Shown piece by piece: positions 17,069-25,925 of a stretch of DNA of 64,000 nt (the stretch's first letter is position 1; every line of letters starts with the position of its first letter). Source of the stretch: Legionella sp. MW5194. GTDB taxonomy: Bacteria > Pseudomonadota > Gammaproteobacteria > Legionellales > Legionellaceae. Under the pieces are notes generated by a model. It had not been told where the DNA came from. It saw only the letters and a program-made list of their open reading frames with translations, and ran no database searches. Made by a program: the position numbers and the translations under genes. The stretch is taken from assembly GCF_016864235.1 (NCBI RefSeq), contig NZ_CP045732.1, forward strand, positions 2,046,001 through 2,110,000, in the 5' to 3' direction.

Positions 17069-18487
17069 ATGAACCATGGGATCAATCGTTTTGTTGTACT
17101 CGTTGCTGCCATCGCCGGTCTGTCCGGTTTTCTTTTTGGTTTTGATTCCACTGTCATCGCGGATATTCACGATCAGGTGTCAGCGCAGTTATCCCTAAGC
17201 ACCTGGCAATGGTCACAAATCGTCAGCGCCAGCTTGCTCGGCTCAGTCTGTGGTATTCCTCTCAGCGGCCTTATTGCGGATCGCATAAGCCGTCGTTCCC
17301 TGCTTAAAGCCGTGGCCCTGCTGTTTATTGCAGGCACTGTCATTTGTGCAGACGCCCATACCCTGACGGCGTTGCTTGCTGGTCGTTTTTTAATCGGACT
17401 CTGCATTGGCGTAGCCTCCTATGTAGCACCGCTTTACATTGCTGAAATGGCGCCCCGGAATAGACGAGGGGCCCTTGTGCTAATGAATGGGCTTGCCATC
17501 ACTTCCGGTCAAGCCGCCGCCTACCTCTTGGGTTATTTTCTCCATGATGTCTCGTCTTCCAGCTGGCGGCTGTTGTTGACAATCGGTATTCTGCCCGCGT
17601 TGGTGTTATTCCTCGGCTTGTTTTTTGTTCCCCATTCCCCGCGATGGTTAATAAAGCATCATGGAGAAGAAAAAGCCCGGGAAGCCTTAAACCGGATTCG
17701 CCCTAACGCCATGGAAACGGCATTGGAGTTAGAGGAAATAAAAAAACAAGAGAGCCCTTCACAAGCCAATCCCCTGGCTCTGTTAAAACGGCCGCTTGCT
17801 GGACTGCTATTGCTGGGAGTAAGTCTTGGCATTTTCCAACAATTGTCAGGCATTAACGCCATCCTGTTTTATGGGCCGATGATTTTTCATGACGCAGGCT
17901 TCATGCCGGTTAAAAATGCCATCCTCGCCACGTTCTGGCTCAGTCTGATTAATTTCATTTTTACCGCGGTAACAGCCTGCCTTATTGATCGTTGCGGGCG
18001 ACGGCCTTTGTTGCTTGGCGGCTCTTTCCTGGCCTGCATAAGCCTGCTGGCGGCAAGCCTTTTCTTTACACTCCCCAATGCCCCGTCTTCCTTTGTCCTG
18101 CTGCTATTCCTAACGCTGTATGTCATTGGCTATTGCATCAGCCTGGGCTCGTTATTCTGGGTTCTCATTGCCGAAATTTACCCCTCAGGCGTTCGAGGCA
18201 TGGCCATGAGTTTTGCCACTTTAATGCAGTGGGCGGCGAATTTTGCGGTCTCCATTTCGTTTTTACAGGCCTATGAACGCGTTGGCGGAAGCGCGGTTTT
18301 TCTTGCTTTTGCCCTCATCTGTTTATCGGCCTTTGTCGTCACCTATTATTTTGTCCCCGAAACCTCTGGTGTCAGTCTTGAAAACATTGAAGAAAACCTG
18401 GCGAAAGGCTTAAACATCAGAGACATTGGTCAGTCGCTCCCCCACAGAAACAACCCGTTTGACTTCACTTTGGAAAAAACACCATGA
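17069..18487 (+). CDS. iolT: Myo-inositol/sugar MFS symporter (IolT-like)
   Basis: A 472-aa, 12-TM sugar porter family transporter. GLSGFLFGFDSTVIADI opens it; RISRR, PHSPRWLIKHHGEEKAREALNRIRPNA, QQLSGINAILFYGP, DRCGRRPLLLGG and PETSGVSLENIEENL follow in the usual order. It is the first gene of the inositol operon and overlaps iolG by 4 nt, so inositol uptake is the likely role, as shown for the L. pneumophila homologue. The start is odd: AGGA at 17051-17054 is better spaced for an ATG at 17058 that opens a 4-codon frame (Met-Pro-Ala-Pro) ending on the iolT ATG. Confidence 0.87.
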   Translation: MNHGINRFVVLVAAIAGLSGFLFGFDSTVIADIHDQVSAQLSLSTWQWSQIVSASLLGSVCGIPLSGLIADRISRRSLLKAVALLFIAGTVICADAHTLTALLAGRFLIGLCIGVASYVAPLYIAEMAPRNRRGALVLMNGLAITSGQAAAYLLGYFLHDVSSSSWRLLLTIGILPALVLFLGLFFVPHSPRWLIKHHGEEKAREALNRIRPNAMETALELEEIKKQESPSQANPLALLKRPLAGLLLLGVSLGIFQQLSGINAILFYGPMIFHDAGFMPVKNAILATFWLSLINFIFTAVTACLIDRCGRRPLLLGGSFLACISLLAASLFFTLPNAPSSFVLLLFLTLYVIGYCISLGSLFWVLIAEIYPSGVRGMAMSFATLMQWAANFAVSISFLQAYERVGGSAVFLAFALICLSAFVVTYYFVPETSGVSLENIEENLAKGLNIRDIGQSLPHRNNPFDFTLEKTP

Positions 18488-19494
18488 CTCATTTACCTTA
18501 TAAACGCTGCCGCCTCGGCATCCTTGGTGCGGGACGCATTGGCCGCCTGCACGCAGAAAACATTCAATTTCACCTGCCGCAATTTCAATTAACCGCCATT
18601 GCCGATCCGGCAATAGACAGATCCTGGGCTCAGGGACTGTCCATTTCCATCAGCGGCGATAGCCGTGAACTCATCGAGCGCGAGGACATTGACGCGATCC
18701 TGATTGCATCCCCCTCCTCGCTTCACATTGAGCAGATTATAGCCGCGAGTGCAGCGGGCAAAGCGGTTTTTTGTGAAAAACCCATGGGCCTTACCGAGGA
18801 AACCATTCAAGACGCCTTAACCGTCGTTGAGTCGAATAATACCCTGTTGCAACTGGGTTTTAATCGCCGTTTTGATCACAGTTTCTCCACCCTGCAGGCC
18901 CAGATTAAGGCCGGAGATATCGGTGCATTGCAGATCGTGCGCATTTCGTCCCGTGATCCGGTATGCCCTCCCAAGGGGTATGCCGCCACCTCCGGCGGTT
19001 TGTTTATGGACATGACCATTCATGATTTTGACATGGCGCGTTTTTTAACATCCTCCGAAGTTGTGGAGATTTTCGCCAGCGGCGCTGTGTTGATTGATCC
19101 GGATTTTGAAGCCTGTGAGGACGTCGACACTGCCATTGTTCAACTTCGCTTTGCCAATGGGGCTTTAGGCGTTATCGACAATAGCCGTCAGGCGGTCTAC
19201 GGCTATGATCAACGCATCGAGGCATTCGGCTCCCAGGGCATGCTGCTTGCGGATAATCAGCCCAATCACACGGTAAAGCATTACCGTCAGCACTTAACCA
19301 CCGTCGCCAACCCCAAATTCTTTTTTCTGGAACGGTATCAACAGGCCTTCATAGCGGAACTGCTGGCATTCCATGAGGCCTGGCAAGAGAGCAGGCCCAG
19401 TCCGGTGTCAGGTTGGGATGGCCTTCAGGCCCTGCGCATCGCCAGTGCTGCAAAGCAATCACTGGCCACGGGCTTGCCCGTTCATCTTGAGTGA
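18484..19494 (+). CDS. iolG: Inositol 2-dehydrogenase
   Basis: A 336-aa Gfo/Idh/MocA oxidoreductase that oxidises myo-inositol to scyllo-inosose with NAD. LGILGAGRIGRLHAENI is the dinucleotide-binding loop and VFCEKPMGL carries the family EKP motif. FNRRFD, GGLFMDMTIHDFDMARFL (catalytic Asp/His region) and VDTAIVQLRFANGALGVIDNSRQAVYGYDQRIEAFG follow. It starts inside the iolT stop (ATGA) and is followed directly by iolCB. Confidence 0.93.
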   Translation: MTHLPYKRCRLGILGAGRIGRLHAENIQFHLPQFQLTAIADPAIDRSWAQGLSISISGDSRELIEREDIDAILIASPSSLHIEQIIAASAAGKAVFCEKPMGLTEETIQDALTVVESNNTLLQLGFNRRFDHSFSTLQAQIKAGDIGALQIVRISSRDPVCPPKGYAATSGGLFMDMTIHDFDMARFLTSSEVVEIFASGAVLIDPDFEACEDVDTAIVQLRFANGALGVIDNSRQAVYGYDQRIEAFGSQGMLLADNQPNHTVKHYRQHLTTVANPKFFFLERYQQAFIAELLAFHEAWQESRPSPVSGWDGLQALRIASAAKQSLATGLPVHLE

Positions 19495-19502
19495 GGCGGG
19501 CC

Positions 19503-21398
19503 ATGACACAGATTGATTTTGTCTTTGAAAACAATCGCCCCGTTGATGTCATTGTCATGGGACGTGTGGCTGTTGATCTCTATGCGGAACAAATAGGCAG
19601 TAGTCTGGTGGAGGCTCAGACATTCCGAAAATATTTAGGCGGCTGCGCTGGCAATATTGCCGTGGGCGCCGCACGGCTTGGACTAAACAGCCTGATGTTT
19701 TCCTGCGTCGGCAAGGATGACATCGGCACTTTTCTCAAACAGACGCTGATGCAGGAAGGCGTGGACATCAGCCTTCTTCAGGAGTCCAGCCAGCATTTAA
19801 CCGGGTTGGTCTTACTGGGAATTAAACCGCCGCGTGACTTCCCGCTGATGTTTTATCGCAATGATTGTGCCGACATGCAGCTAAAGCCCGAGCATGTCCA
19901 GGAAGACAGAATGGCTGAAGCAAAAGCCCTGCTCATCACCGGTACGGGGCTGTCGACGTCCTCGATGTTTGCAACCACCCGCCATGCCGTCAACGTGGCG
20001 AAAAAAAACCGCACTGCCATCATTATGGATCTGGATTACCGTCCAGTGTTGTGGGGATTGACGGACCGGGGCAATGGCGAACTCCGTTACCTGACCAGCC
20101 GCCGCGTCACCCAAACCTATCAGCAGATTCTGCCCCATTGCGCACTGGTGGTCGGTACAGAAGAAGAAATCTGCATCGCCGGAGGCAAGGAGGACATCCA
20201 CAAGGCCCTGCAGACGATTCGCGGCCTCACGCAAGCGCCGATTGTCATGAAACGCGGCGAAAAAGGAAGCGAGGTTTATTTCGCCAGAGGCAGCAGGCCT
20301 TATTCCAGCCAATCGTTCCCTGTACCCGTCCTCAATGTATTAGGCGCTGGCGATGGCTTTATGGCCGGTTTGCTGCGCGGACTGCTGACAGGCGAATCCT
20401 TTGACCAGGCAATGACTTACGCCAATGCCTGCGGTGCGTTGGTGGTCACTCGCCATGGCTGTGCACCAGCCATCCCCTTCTGGCCTGAATTAACCTATTT
20501 CATCCGCCATTATGCAGACGATCCTGAAATCTGGGCGAGTGATGAATTAGCCAAACTGCATCAGTCATTGACCCCCACATCCTCCCCCTTGTCTGAAACC
20601 CTGCTTAAACAACCTCAGGGATTTAAAGACGGTTTAAACCGCATTGTCGACATGCAGAAATCCACCTTGCCCACGGGCATGAATTTCAGTTCACTGCGAC
20701 TAAAAAGCGGCCAAACATTTCATTTTGATACCGACTATGAATTTGCGGCCCTGCTGATGACTGGCCGGGTTTTTTTCCATTATCAGTCATTAAAAAAAGA
20801 AGCCGAACGCACGGATTATTTCTCACAGCTGCCTCTGGTTCTTCACTGCCCCGCCGGTATGTCGGCGCATGTGGAAGCCCTAAGTGATTGCGAGATCCTG
20901 CTGATTGAAACCGAAAACCAGCAATCCTTTGCGCCTGTGTTTTTTGATGAGACCAATCTGCTTGAATGCGATCATCGTGGCAAGGATTTGCTGGACAACA
21001 CGTCCTATCGACTGGTTCGCACCGTCTTTGACAAACGCAATCGTCCCGAATCGAATCTGGTGGTGGGTGAAATCATAACCTTTCAGGGCCGTTGGTCCAG
21101 TTATCCCCCGCATGCTCACCCGCAGCCGGAAATTTACCATTACCGTTTTTCCGAACCTCAGGGCTTTGCCTTCGGCGAAAATGGCCGCGAGGTGCTGCGG
21201 ATTGAACACAACGACACGTTTCAAATTGCAGAAGGCCAGTCGCATGCGCATTGCACTGCACCGGGTTACGCCATGTACACGCTGTGGTTTATTCGCCATC
21301 AACCGGATAATCCCTATCGAACCCCCACGTTCCAGAGCGAACACGAGTGGACTCGCCATGCCGGATCGCGACTGCGATCATGGCAGACAAAGCAATAA
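19503..21398 (+). CDS. iolCB: Fused 5-dehydro-2-deoxygluconokinase / 5-deoxy-glucuronate isomerase (IolC-IolB)
   Basis: A 631-aa two-domain protein. Residues about 1-330 are a PfkB-family kinase: GGCAGNIAVGAARLG, VGKDDIG, and NVLGAGDGFMAGLLRG with the catalytic Asp at 284. This is IolC, which phosphorylates 2-deoxy-5-keto-gluconate. Residues about 365-631 are IolB, a cupin isomerase, with GRWSSYPPHAHPQPEIYHYRF holding the metal-binding His/His/Glu cluster and GQSHAHCTAPGYAMYTLW. The order of domains is reversed relative to the pathway, since IolB acts before IolC. ATG at 19503 is chosen over a GTG at 19491 because of the GAGGCGG just upstream. Confidence 0.93.
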   Translation: MTQIDFVFENNRPVDVIVMGRVAVDLYAEQIGSSLVEAQTFRKYLGGCAGNIAVGAARLGLNSLMFSCVGKDDIGTFLKQTLMQEGVDISLLQESSQHLTGLVLLGIKPPRDFPLMFYRNDCADMQLKPEHVQEDRMAEAKALLITGTGLSTSSMFATTRHAVNVAKKNRTAIIMDLDYRPVLWGLTDRGNGELRYLTSRRVTQTYQQILPHCALVVGTEEEICIAGGKEDIHKALQTIRGLTQAPIVMKRGEKGSEVYFARGSRPYSSQSFPVPVLNVLGAGDGFMAGLLRGLLTGESFDQAMTYANACGALVVTRHGCAPAIPFWPELTYFIRHYADDPEIWASDELAKLHQSLTPTSSPLSETLLKQPQGFKDGLNRIVDMQKSTLPTGMNFSSLRLKSGQTFHFDTDYEFAALLMTGRVFFHYQSLKKEAERTDYFSQLPLVLHCPAGMSAHVEALSDCEILLIETENQQSFAPVFFDETNLLECDHRGKDLLDNTSYRLVRTVFDKRNRPESNLVVGEIITFQGRWSSYPPHAHPQPEIYHYRFSEPQGFAFGENGREVLRIEHNDTFQIAEGQSHAHCTAPGYAMYTLWFIRHQPDNPYRTPTFQSEHEWTRHAGSRLRSWQTKQ

Positions 21399-21407
21399 GG
21401 AAGGCAA

Positions 21408-23273
21408 ATGAACACAATTCGTTTAACCATGGCCCAGGCCCTTTTACGGTTTTTGGCCAATCAATACGTCGTGATGGATGGCGTGGAGCAGCGCTTTGTG
21501 GAGGGCGTCTTTGGTATTTTTGGGCATGGCAATGTCACCGGACTTGGTGAAGCACTGGAGTATGATCATTGCGGCCTGACCTATTATCAGGGTCACAATG
21601 AACAGGGCATGGCCCATACCGCCATTGCTTTTGCAAAACAGCATAACCGCTTGAAAATTTTTGCCTGCACCTCTTCCATTGGACCGGGTGCAACCAACAT
21701 GGTGACTGCCGCGGCGACTGCCACCACCAATCGCATTCCCCTGCTGCTTCTACCCGGGGACGTGTTCAGTTGCCGTCAACCCGATCCGGTGTTGCAGCAA
21801 CTCGAAATGCCGCATGATTACACCTTGTCTGTCAATGATTGCTTTAAACCGGTAAGCCGATACTGGGACAGGATTTCCCGCCCGGAACAATTGATGACAG
21901 CCTGCATTAACGCCTTTCGTGTGCTGACCGATCCCGCAGAGACTGGCGCGGTGACCCTCTGCCTGCCGCAGGATGTGCAATCGGAATGTTACGATTACCC
22001 TGAATCGTTTTTCAGCAAACGCCACTGGTTCATTGAGCGGCCCCCGCTTTCTCAGGACACCTTGCAGCGAGCAGTCAACTTAATTAAGCAGGCAAAATGC
22101 CCTCTCCTCATTGCCGGAGGTGGCGTGCACTACTCGCTTGCCACAGCAACCCTGGCTGATTTTGCTGCCAGACATGGCATTGCGGTGGCTGAAACGCAGG
22201 CGGGTAAAAGTGCCCTTGTAGCAAGCCACCCCTTCAATGTGGGTGGCATGGGAGTTACTGGTTCAGAGGCCGCCAATCGTCTTGCTGCGCAGGCCGACGT
22301 TGTTCTGGTGGTGGGATCGCGTCTTCAGGATTTTACTACCGCCTCCAAGTCAGGATTTAAACAGGAAGACTGTCAACTCATCAACCTCAACATCAGCCGT
22401 TTTGACAGCGTGAAAATGGACAGTCTCAGTTTAAAAGCCGATGCGCGTACCGGTCTTGAGCAATTGTCGCAGGCATTGGCGGATTACCAGACTGATCTGT
22501 CCTACCAACAACAGATTAGCGAGTACCGGCTGGCCTGGGAAAAGGAATTAACGCGGATAAGCCAGCCGATACGCAAAGACGGTCTTGAGCAAACAGCCGT
22601 CCTTGCTGAACTCAATCAATTGGTCACCGGCGAAGACGTGATCGTCAGCGCTGCCGGCAGCTTGCCTGGGGATTTGCATCGCTTATGGCAATGCAAACAG
22701 CCTAAGGATTATCATCTGGAATACGCTTATTCCTGCATGGGTTATGAAGTTGCCGCCGGACTGGGTGTGCGTCTTGCCAGGGGCGATGCGGGCGAAGTGT
22801 ACGTGCTTGCAGGCGATGGCAGTTACCTGATGATGCATTCTGAATTGGTCACCTGCATTCAGGAGCATAAAAAAATCACCATTCTCCTCTTTGATAACCA
22901 CGGGTACCAATGCATACGCAACCTGCAGGAAGCGCATGGCAGCCGGGGATTTGGTAATGAATTCCGCTACCGCGATCCGCAATCCGGGCAATTAACCGGT
23001 GAGTACTTAACCATCGATTTTTGTCAGTATGCCGCGGCCCTGGGCGCAAAAAGTTTTTATGCAGAAAGCTATGAGCAGATTAACGCTGCACTGCAGGCTG
23101 CCAAAAAAGAAACGCGACCTTGCGTTATCGTTTTACCGGTTCTGCCTAAAACCATGAGTGAGGGCTATCACACCTGGTGGCGGGTCGGTGTAGCGGCTCA
23201 GTCCAAATCACCGCAGGTGCAACAAGCCTACAAACAAATGGCCCGTCAGCTTGAAGCGATTAAAGATTATTAA
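21408..23273 (+). CDS. iolD: 3D-(3,5/4)-trihydroxycyclohexane-1,2-dione hydrolase
   Basis: A 621-aa ThDP-dependent enzyme that opens the ring of the inositol-derived diketone. The N-terminal half carries YYQGHNEQGMAHTAIAFAKQ (with the ThDP-activating Glu region) and FACTSSIGPGATNMVTAAATAT. The C-terminal half has YSCMGYEVAAGLGVRLA and VYVLAGDGSYLMMHSE, the GDG-containing ThDP-binding motif. GYQCIRNLQEAHGSRGFGNEFR is typical of IolD. AAGGAAGG lies upstream of the ATG. It is full length. Confidence 0.94.
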   Translation: MNTIRLTMAQALLRFLANQYVVMDGVEQRFVEGVFGIFGHGNVTGLGEALEYDHCGLTYYQGHNEQGMAHTAIAFAKQHNRLKIFACTSSIGPGATNMVTAAATATTNRIPLLLLPGDVFSCRQPDPVLQQLEMPHDYTLSVNDCFKPVSRYWDRISRPEQLMTACINAFRVLTDPAETGAVTLCLPQDVQSECYDYPESFFSKRHWFIERPPLSQDTLQRAVNLIKQAKCPLLIAGGGVHYSLATATLADFAARHGIAVAETQAGKSALVASHPFNVGGMGVTGSEAANRLAAQADVVLVVGSRLQDFTTASKSGFKQEDCQLINLNISRFDSVKMDSLSLKADARTGLEQLSQALADYQTDLSYQQQISEYRLAWEKELTRISQPIRKDGLEQTAVLAELNQLVTGEDVIVSAAGSLPGDLHRLWQCKQPKDYHLEYAYSCMGYEVAAGLGVRLARGDAGEVYVLAGDGSYLMMHSELVTCIQEHKKITILLFDNHGYQCIRNLQEAHGSRGFGNEFRYRDPQSGQLTGEYLTIDFCQYAAALGAKSFYAESYEQINAALQAAKKETRPCVIVLPVLPKTMSEGYHTWWRVGVAAQSKSPQVQQAYKQMARQLEAIKDY

Positions 23274-23283
23274 GGAGCAACAC

Positions 23284-24165
23284 ATGACCATCAAACTCGG
23301 CATCGCCCCCATCAACTGGTGCAATGATGACGATCCCTCCCTGGGCCAGGACATCAGCTTTGAACAATGCCTGCGTGAAATGGCCGAGGCCGGTTTTGTC
23401 GGCACGGAAATGGGCAACAAGTATCCCCGTAATCTGGCCGTCCTCAAGCAATCGCTGGCTGAAAAAGGCCTTGAAATGGCCAGTGCCTGGTTCAGCACCT
23501 TTTTTACCGAAGCGGAGCAATACGATGCCACCCTGTCGCGCTTCCTTGATCATTTAAGTTTTATGCGTGCCTTAGGCGCGCGATTCGTCAATGTCTGTGA
23601 ATGCGGCGGCGCCATTCAGGGAACCTCACACCCCATTTTAGGACACAATAAACCGCAATTCAGCGCCAGCCAATGGCAGCAATTGATCCAGGGCTTACAT
23701 ACTATTGGCCGCATAGCTCATGATTTCAATATGCAGATAGCCTACCATTACCATGCAGGAACCGGTGTGTTTAACGAACAGGAAATTGATTACCTGATGC
23801 AGCACACAAGCCCTGGGCTTGTCGCCCTGCTGCTCGATACCGGCCACGCCGCAATGGCTGGCATTCACCCGGTCAGCCTGATTAAAAAATACGGGCGGCG
23901 AATCCGTTATGTGCATTTAAAAGACATCCGCAGCGACATTCTTCAGCTAGTTCAACAGCAGGAATTAAGTTTCATGGACGCCGTGCGTCAGGGTGTGTTT
24001 ACCGTTCCCGGGGATGGGCAACTGGATTTTGCTGCCGTTGTTGACGAATTGCGGCAATTCAATTATCGGGGATGGATGATTGTTGAGGCAGAGCAGGATC
24101 CAGCCAAAGCGCCGCCTCTAGACTATGCACGCAAAGCGTATGCCTATCTGACGGAAGTGATGTAA
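23284..24165 (+). CDS. iolE: Inosose dehydratase
   Basis: A 293-aa xylose-isomerase-like TIM barrel that dehydrates scyllo-inosose. LGIAPINWCNDDDPSLG is a near-signature N-terminus of IolE; GFVGTEMGNKYP, QIAYHYHAGTGVFNEQEIDYL, LLLDTGHAAMAGI, YVHLKDIR and FTVPGDGQLDF follow with the expected Glu/Asp/His metal ligands. The frame is open from 23251, but AAGGAG at 23272-23277 places the start at 23284. It is the last iol gene here; iolA and iolJ homologues are not adjacent. Confidence 0.94.
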   Translation: MTIKLGIAPINWCNDDDPSLGQDISFEQCLREMAEAGFVGTEMGNKYPRNLAVLKQSLAEKGLEMASAWFSTFFTEAEQYDATLSRFLDHLSFMRALGARFVNVCECGGAIQGTSHPILGHNKPQFSASQWQQLIQGLHTIGRIAHDFNMQIAYHYHAGTGVFNEQEIDYLMQHTSPGLVALLLDTGHAAMAGIHPVSLIKKYGRRIRYVHLKDIRSDILQLVQQQELSFMDAVRQGVFTVPGDGQLDFAAVVDELRQFNYRGWMIVEAEQDPAKAPPLDYARKAYAYLTEVM

Positions 24166-24246
24166 CTTGAGTCTACGGACGTCGGGACCACGCTTGGGTT
24201 GATGGGTTAATGCTATAATTTTAAAAAGCACCGCAAGGCATGAACC

Positions 24247-25170
24247 ATGATTGATATCATCACCCATGACGTCTGCCAGTTGCATGACATGGGGCAATTT
24301 CACCCCGAGTCGCCAGCGAGGATTGAAGCCATTATCGATGAACTGCAAACCTCAGCCCTCCCCCTGCAATGGCATACGGCAAGACCAATCGACAGCCAAT
24401 GGCTTTACGCCGCCCATGCCAGAGCCCATGTTGATCATGTGTTCACCGCCGCCCCGGTGCACGGGTACAAAGCGGTCGGTCCTGACGCCCTGATGAACCC
24501 GTTTACCCTGAATGCTGCCCTGCACGCCGCCGGCAGCCTTATTCAGGCCGTGGATAAGGTGTATCAGCAACAGGCCACGCAAGTGTTTTGCCTGGTCAGA
24601 CCACCGGGGCATCATGCGGAATATAATCAAGCCATGGGGTTTTGCTTTTTTAACACGATTGCAAGCGGCGTCATTTATGCCCTCAAGCATTACGGAGTTA
24701 AAAAAGCGGGCATTGTTGACTTTGACGTTCACCATGGCAATGGCACTCAGCACATTTTAAAAGACAAAGCAGAGATCCTTTTCTGTTCTTCTTTTCAACA
24801 TCCTTTTTACCCATTCACCCCCTTAGTCAGGGATCATCCGAACCTTATCCATTTACCGCTTGCAGCTGGAACAGCCGGCGAAGAATACCGGCTGCGTTTT
24901 GAAGAAAGCATTCTAGCCCCCTTACAGGCATTTAAACCCGATATTCTTTTCGTTTCCGCCGGTTTTGACGCGCATAAGCGCGACCCCATCGGCGGTTTGA
25001 ACCTGGATGAAGACGATTTTTACTGGCTTGGACACACCTTAGCCAATCTTGCTGCAAATTATTGTGAGGGCCACATCATTTCTGTTCTTGAAGGCGGTTA
25101 TCACCTCGAAGCCCTGGCTGATTCCACCCACAGTTACCTTTGCGGACTCTATGACGGCAGCCCTCATTAA
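24247..25170 (+). CDS. Histone-deacetylase-fold amidohydrolase
   Basis: A 307-aa zinc deacetylase of the HDAC/AcuC/acetylpolyamine amidohydrolase superfamily. It has all catalytic elements: HPESPARIEAI near the start, RPPGHHAEYNQAMGFCFFN with the His122-His123 pair, GIVDFDVHHGNGTQHI with zinc ligands D160 and H162, SAGFDAHKRDPIGG with D241, and VLEGGYHLEAL. It probably removes acyl groups from a lysine, polyamine or small molecule. There is no signal peptide. It lies 81 nt after iolE and may have its own promoter. A Legionella HDAC-like effector (LphD) is known; whether this is its counterpart cannot be said. Confidence 0.88.
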   Translation: MIDIITHDVCQLHDMGQFHPESPARIEAIIDELQTSALPLQWHTARPIDSQWLYAAHARAHVDHVFTAAPVHGYKAVGPDALMNPFTLNAALHAAGSLIQAVDKVYQQQATQVFCLVRPPGHHAEYNQAMGFCFFNTIASGVIYALKHYGVKKAGIVDFDVHHGNGTQHILKDKAEILFCSSFQHPFYPFTPLVRDHPNLIHLPLAAGTAGEEYRLRFEESILAPLQAFKPDILFVSAGFDAHKRDPIGGLNLDEDDFYWLGHTLANLAANYCEGHIISVLEGGYHLEALADSTHSYLCGLYDGSPH

Positions 25171-25802
25171 GTGTTTTGCTCTTCCCAGGGGATAAAGGCA
25201 GTCATGTCGTTAAAACAATACAATCCGGCCGGCTTAAGCAACCAGGTGTCGGCGTGATGCTGCAACAGTTTTTGTAGCCTGTGGCTGACATGCCGGGTAA
25301 TGGTCTGCAGGCGCTCGTCGGATGGCGTTTGATAACGATATGCCAGGGTAATGTGAAAAACGTGGGGTATTTTATGTTCAAGGTGATGATCCCGTGCCAG
25401 CGTCACGATGACTTCCCGCATGGTTGCCGGCAAATGGCCATAAAGCTGGATGACATCACTGACGACAATTTTTTCAATAGTGAGCGTTGGCTTTATGCAC
25501 TGCTGGTCAAGACTCGCTTTCAAGCGCTGTAAGAACGGTCGATGCTCCGACAGAAACCGGTGCCACCCTTCCGCGCCTTCATTAGCCTCAGTAAACACGT
25601 TGATGGCCGTCATGTGGTAACTGGCCATAGGCAGGGGTGAAAAATAACGCAGCAACAAGGGATCATTGACCAGTGCCTGATAAACTGACTGCCAGAAAGG
25701 GGTGTCTTCCTCCCTGACGGGGCAAATGACTGTCACGCCCGGAAACGGCGTGTAATGGCCATCAGCATTAATCTTTATCAAGGCGGTGGTTGAGTACGGC
25801 AA
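25167..25802 (-). CDS. 2H phosphoesterase superfamily protein (DUF1868-like)
   Basis: A protein of about 211 aa with two His-x-Thr motifs, SYHMTAINVF (H63, T65) and HVFHITLAYRY (H150, T152), spaced as in the 2H phosphoesterases that act on cyclic or 2',3'-phosphate bonds in RNA and nucleotides. The start is uncertain and uses TTG: TTG at 25802 has GAGG 6 nt upstream, while the frame opens at another TTG at 25817. The end is convergent with the deacetylase gene, overlapping it by 4 nt. Confidence 0.75.
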   Translation of the reverse strand: MPYSTTALIKINADGHYTPFPGVTVICPVREEDTPFWQSVYQALVNDPLLLRYFSPLPMASYHMTAINVFTEANEGAEGWHRFLSEHRPFLQRLKASLDQQCIKPTLTIEKIVVSDVIQLYGHLPATMREVIVTLARDHHLEHKIPHVFHITLAYRYQTPSDERLQTITRHVSHRLQKLLQHHADTWLLKPAGLYCFNDMTAFIPWEEQNT

Positions 25803-25925
25803 ATGAAGCCTCGGCAATCGGGTTTATTGTCATTTTAAAAAGACTTTCACATTTGTCAATTTCACATTGTTTAATCAACAAGAATATACCTATAATCAAG
25901 GCAGGGCTTCAAGGAGAGAAAAACA

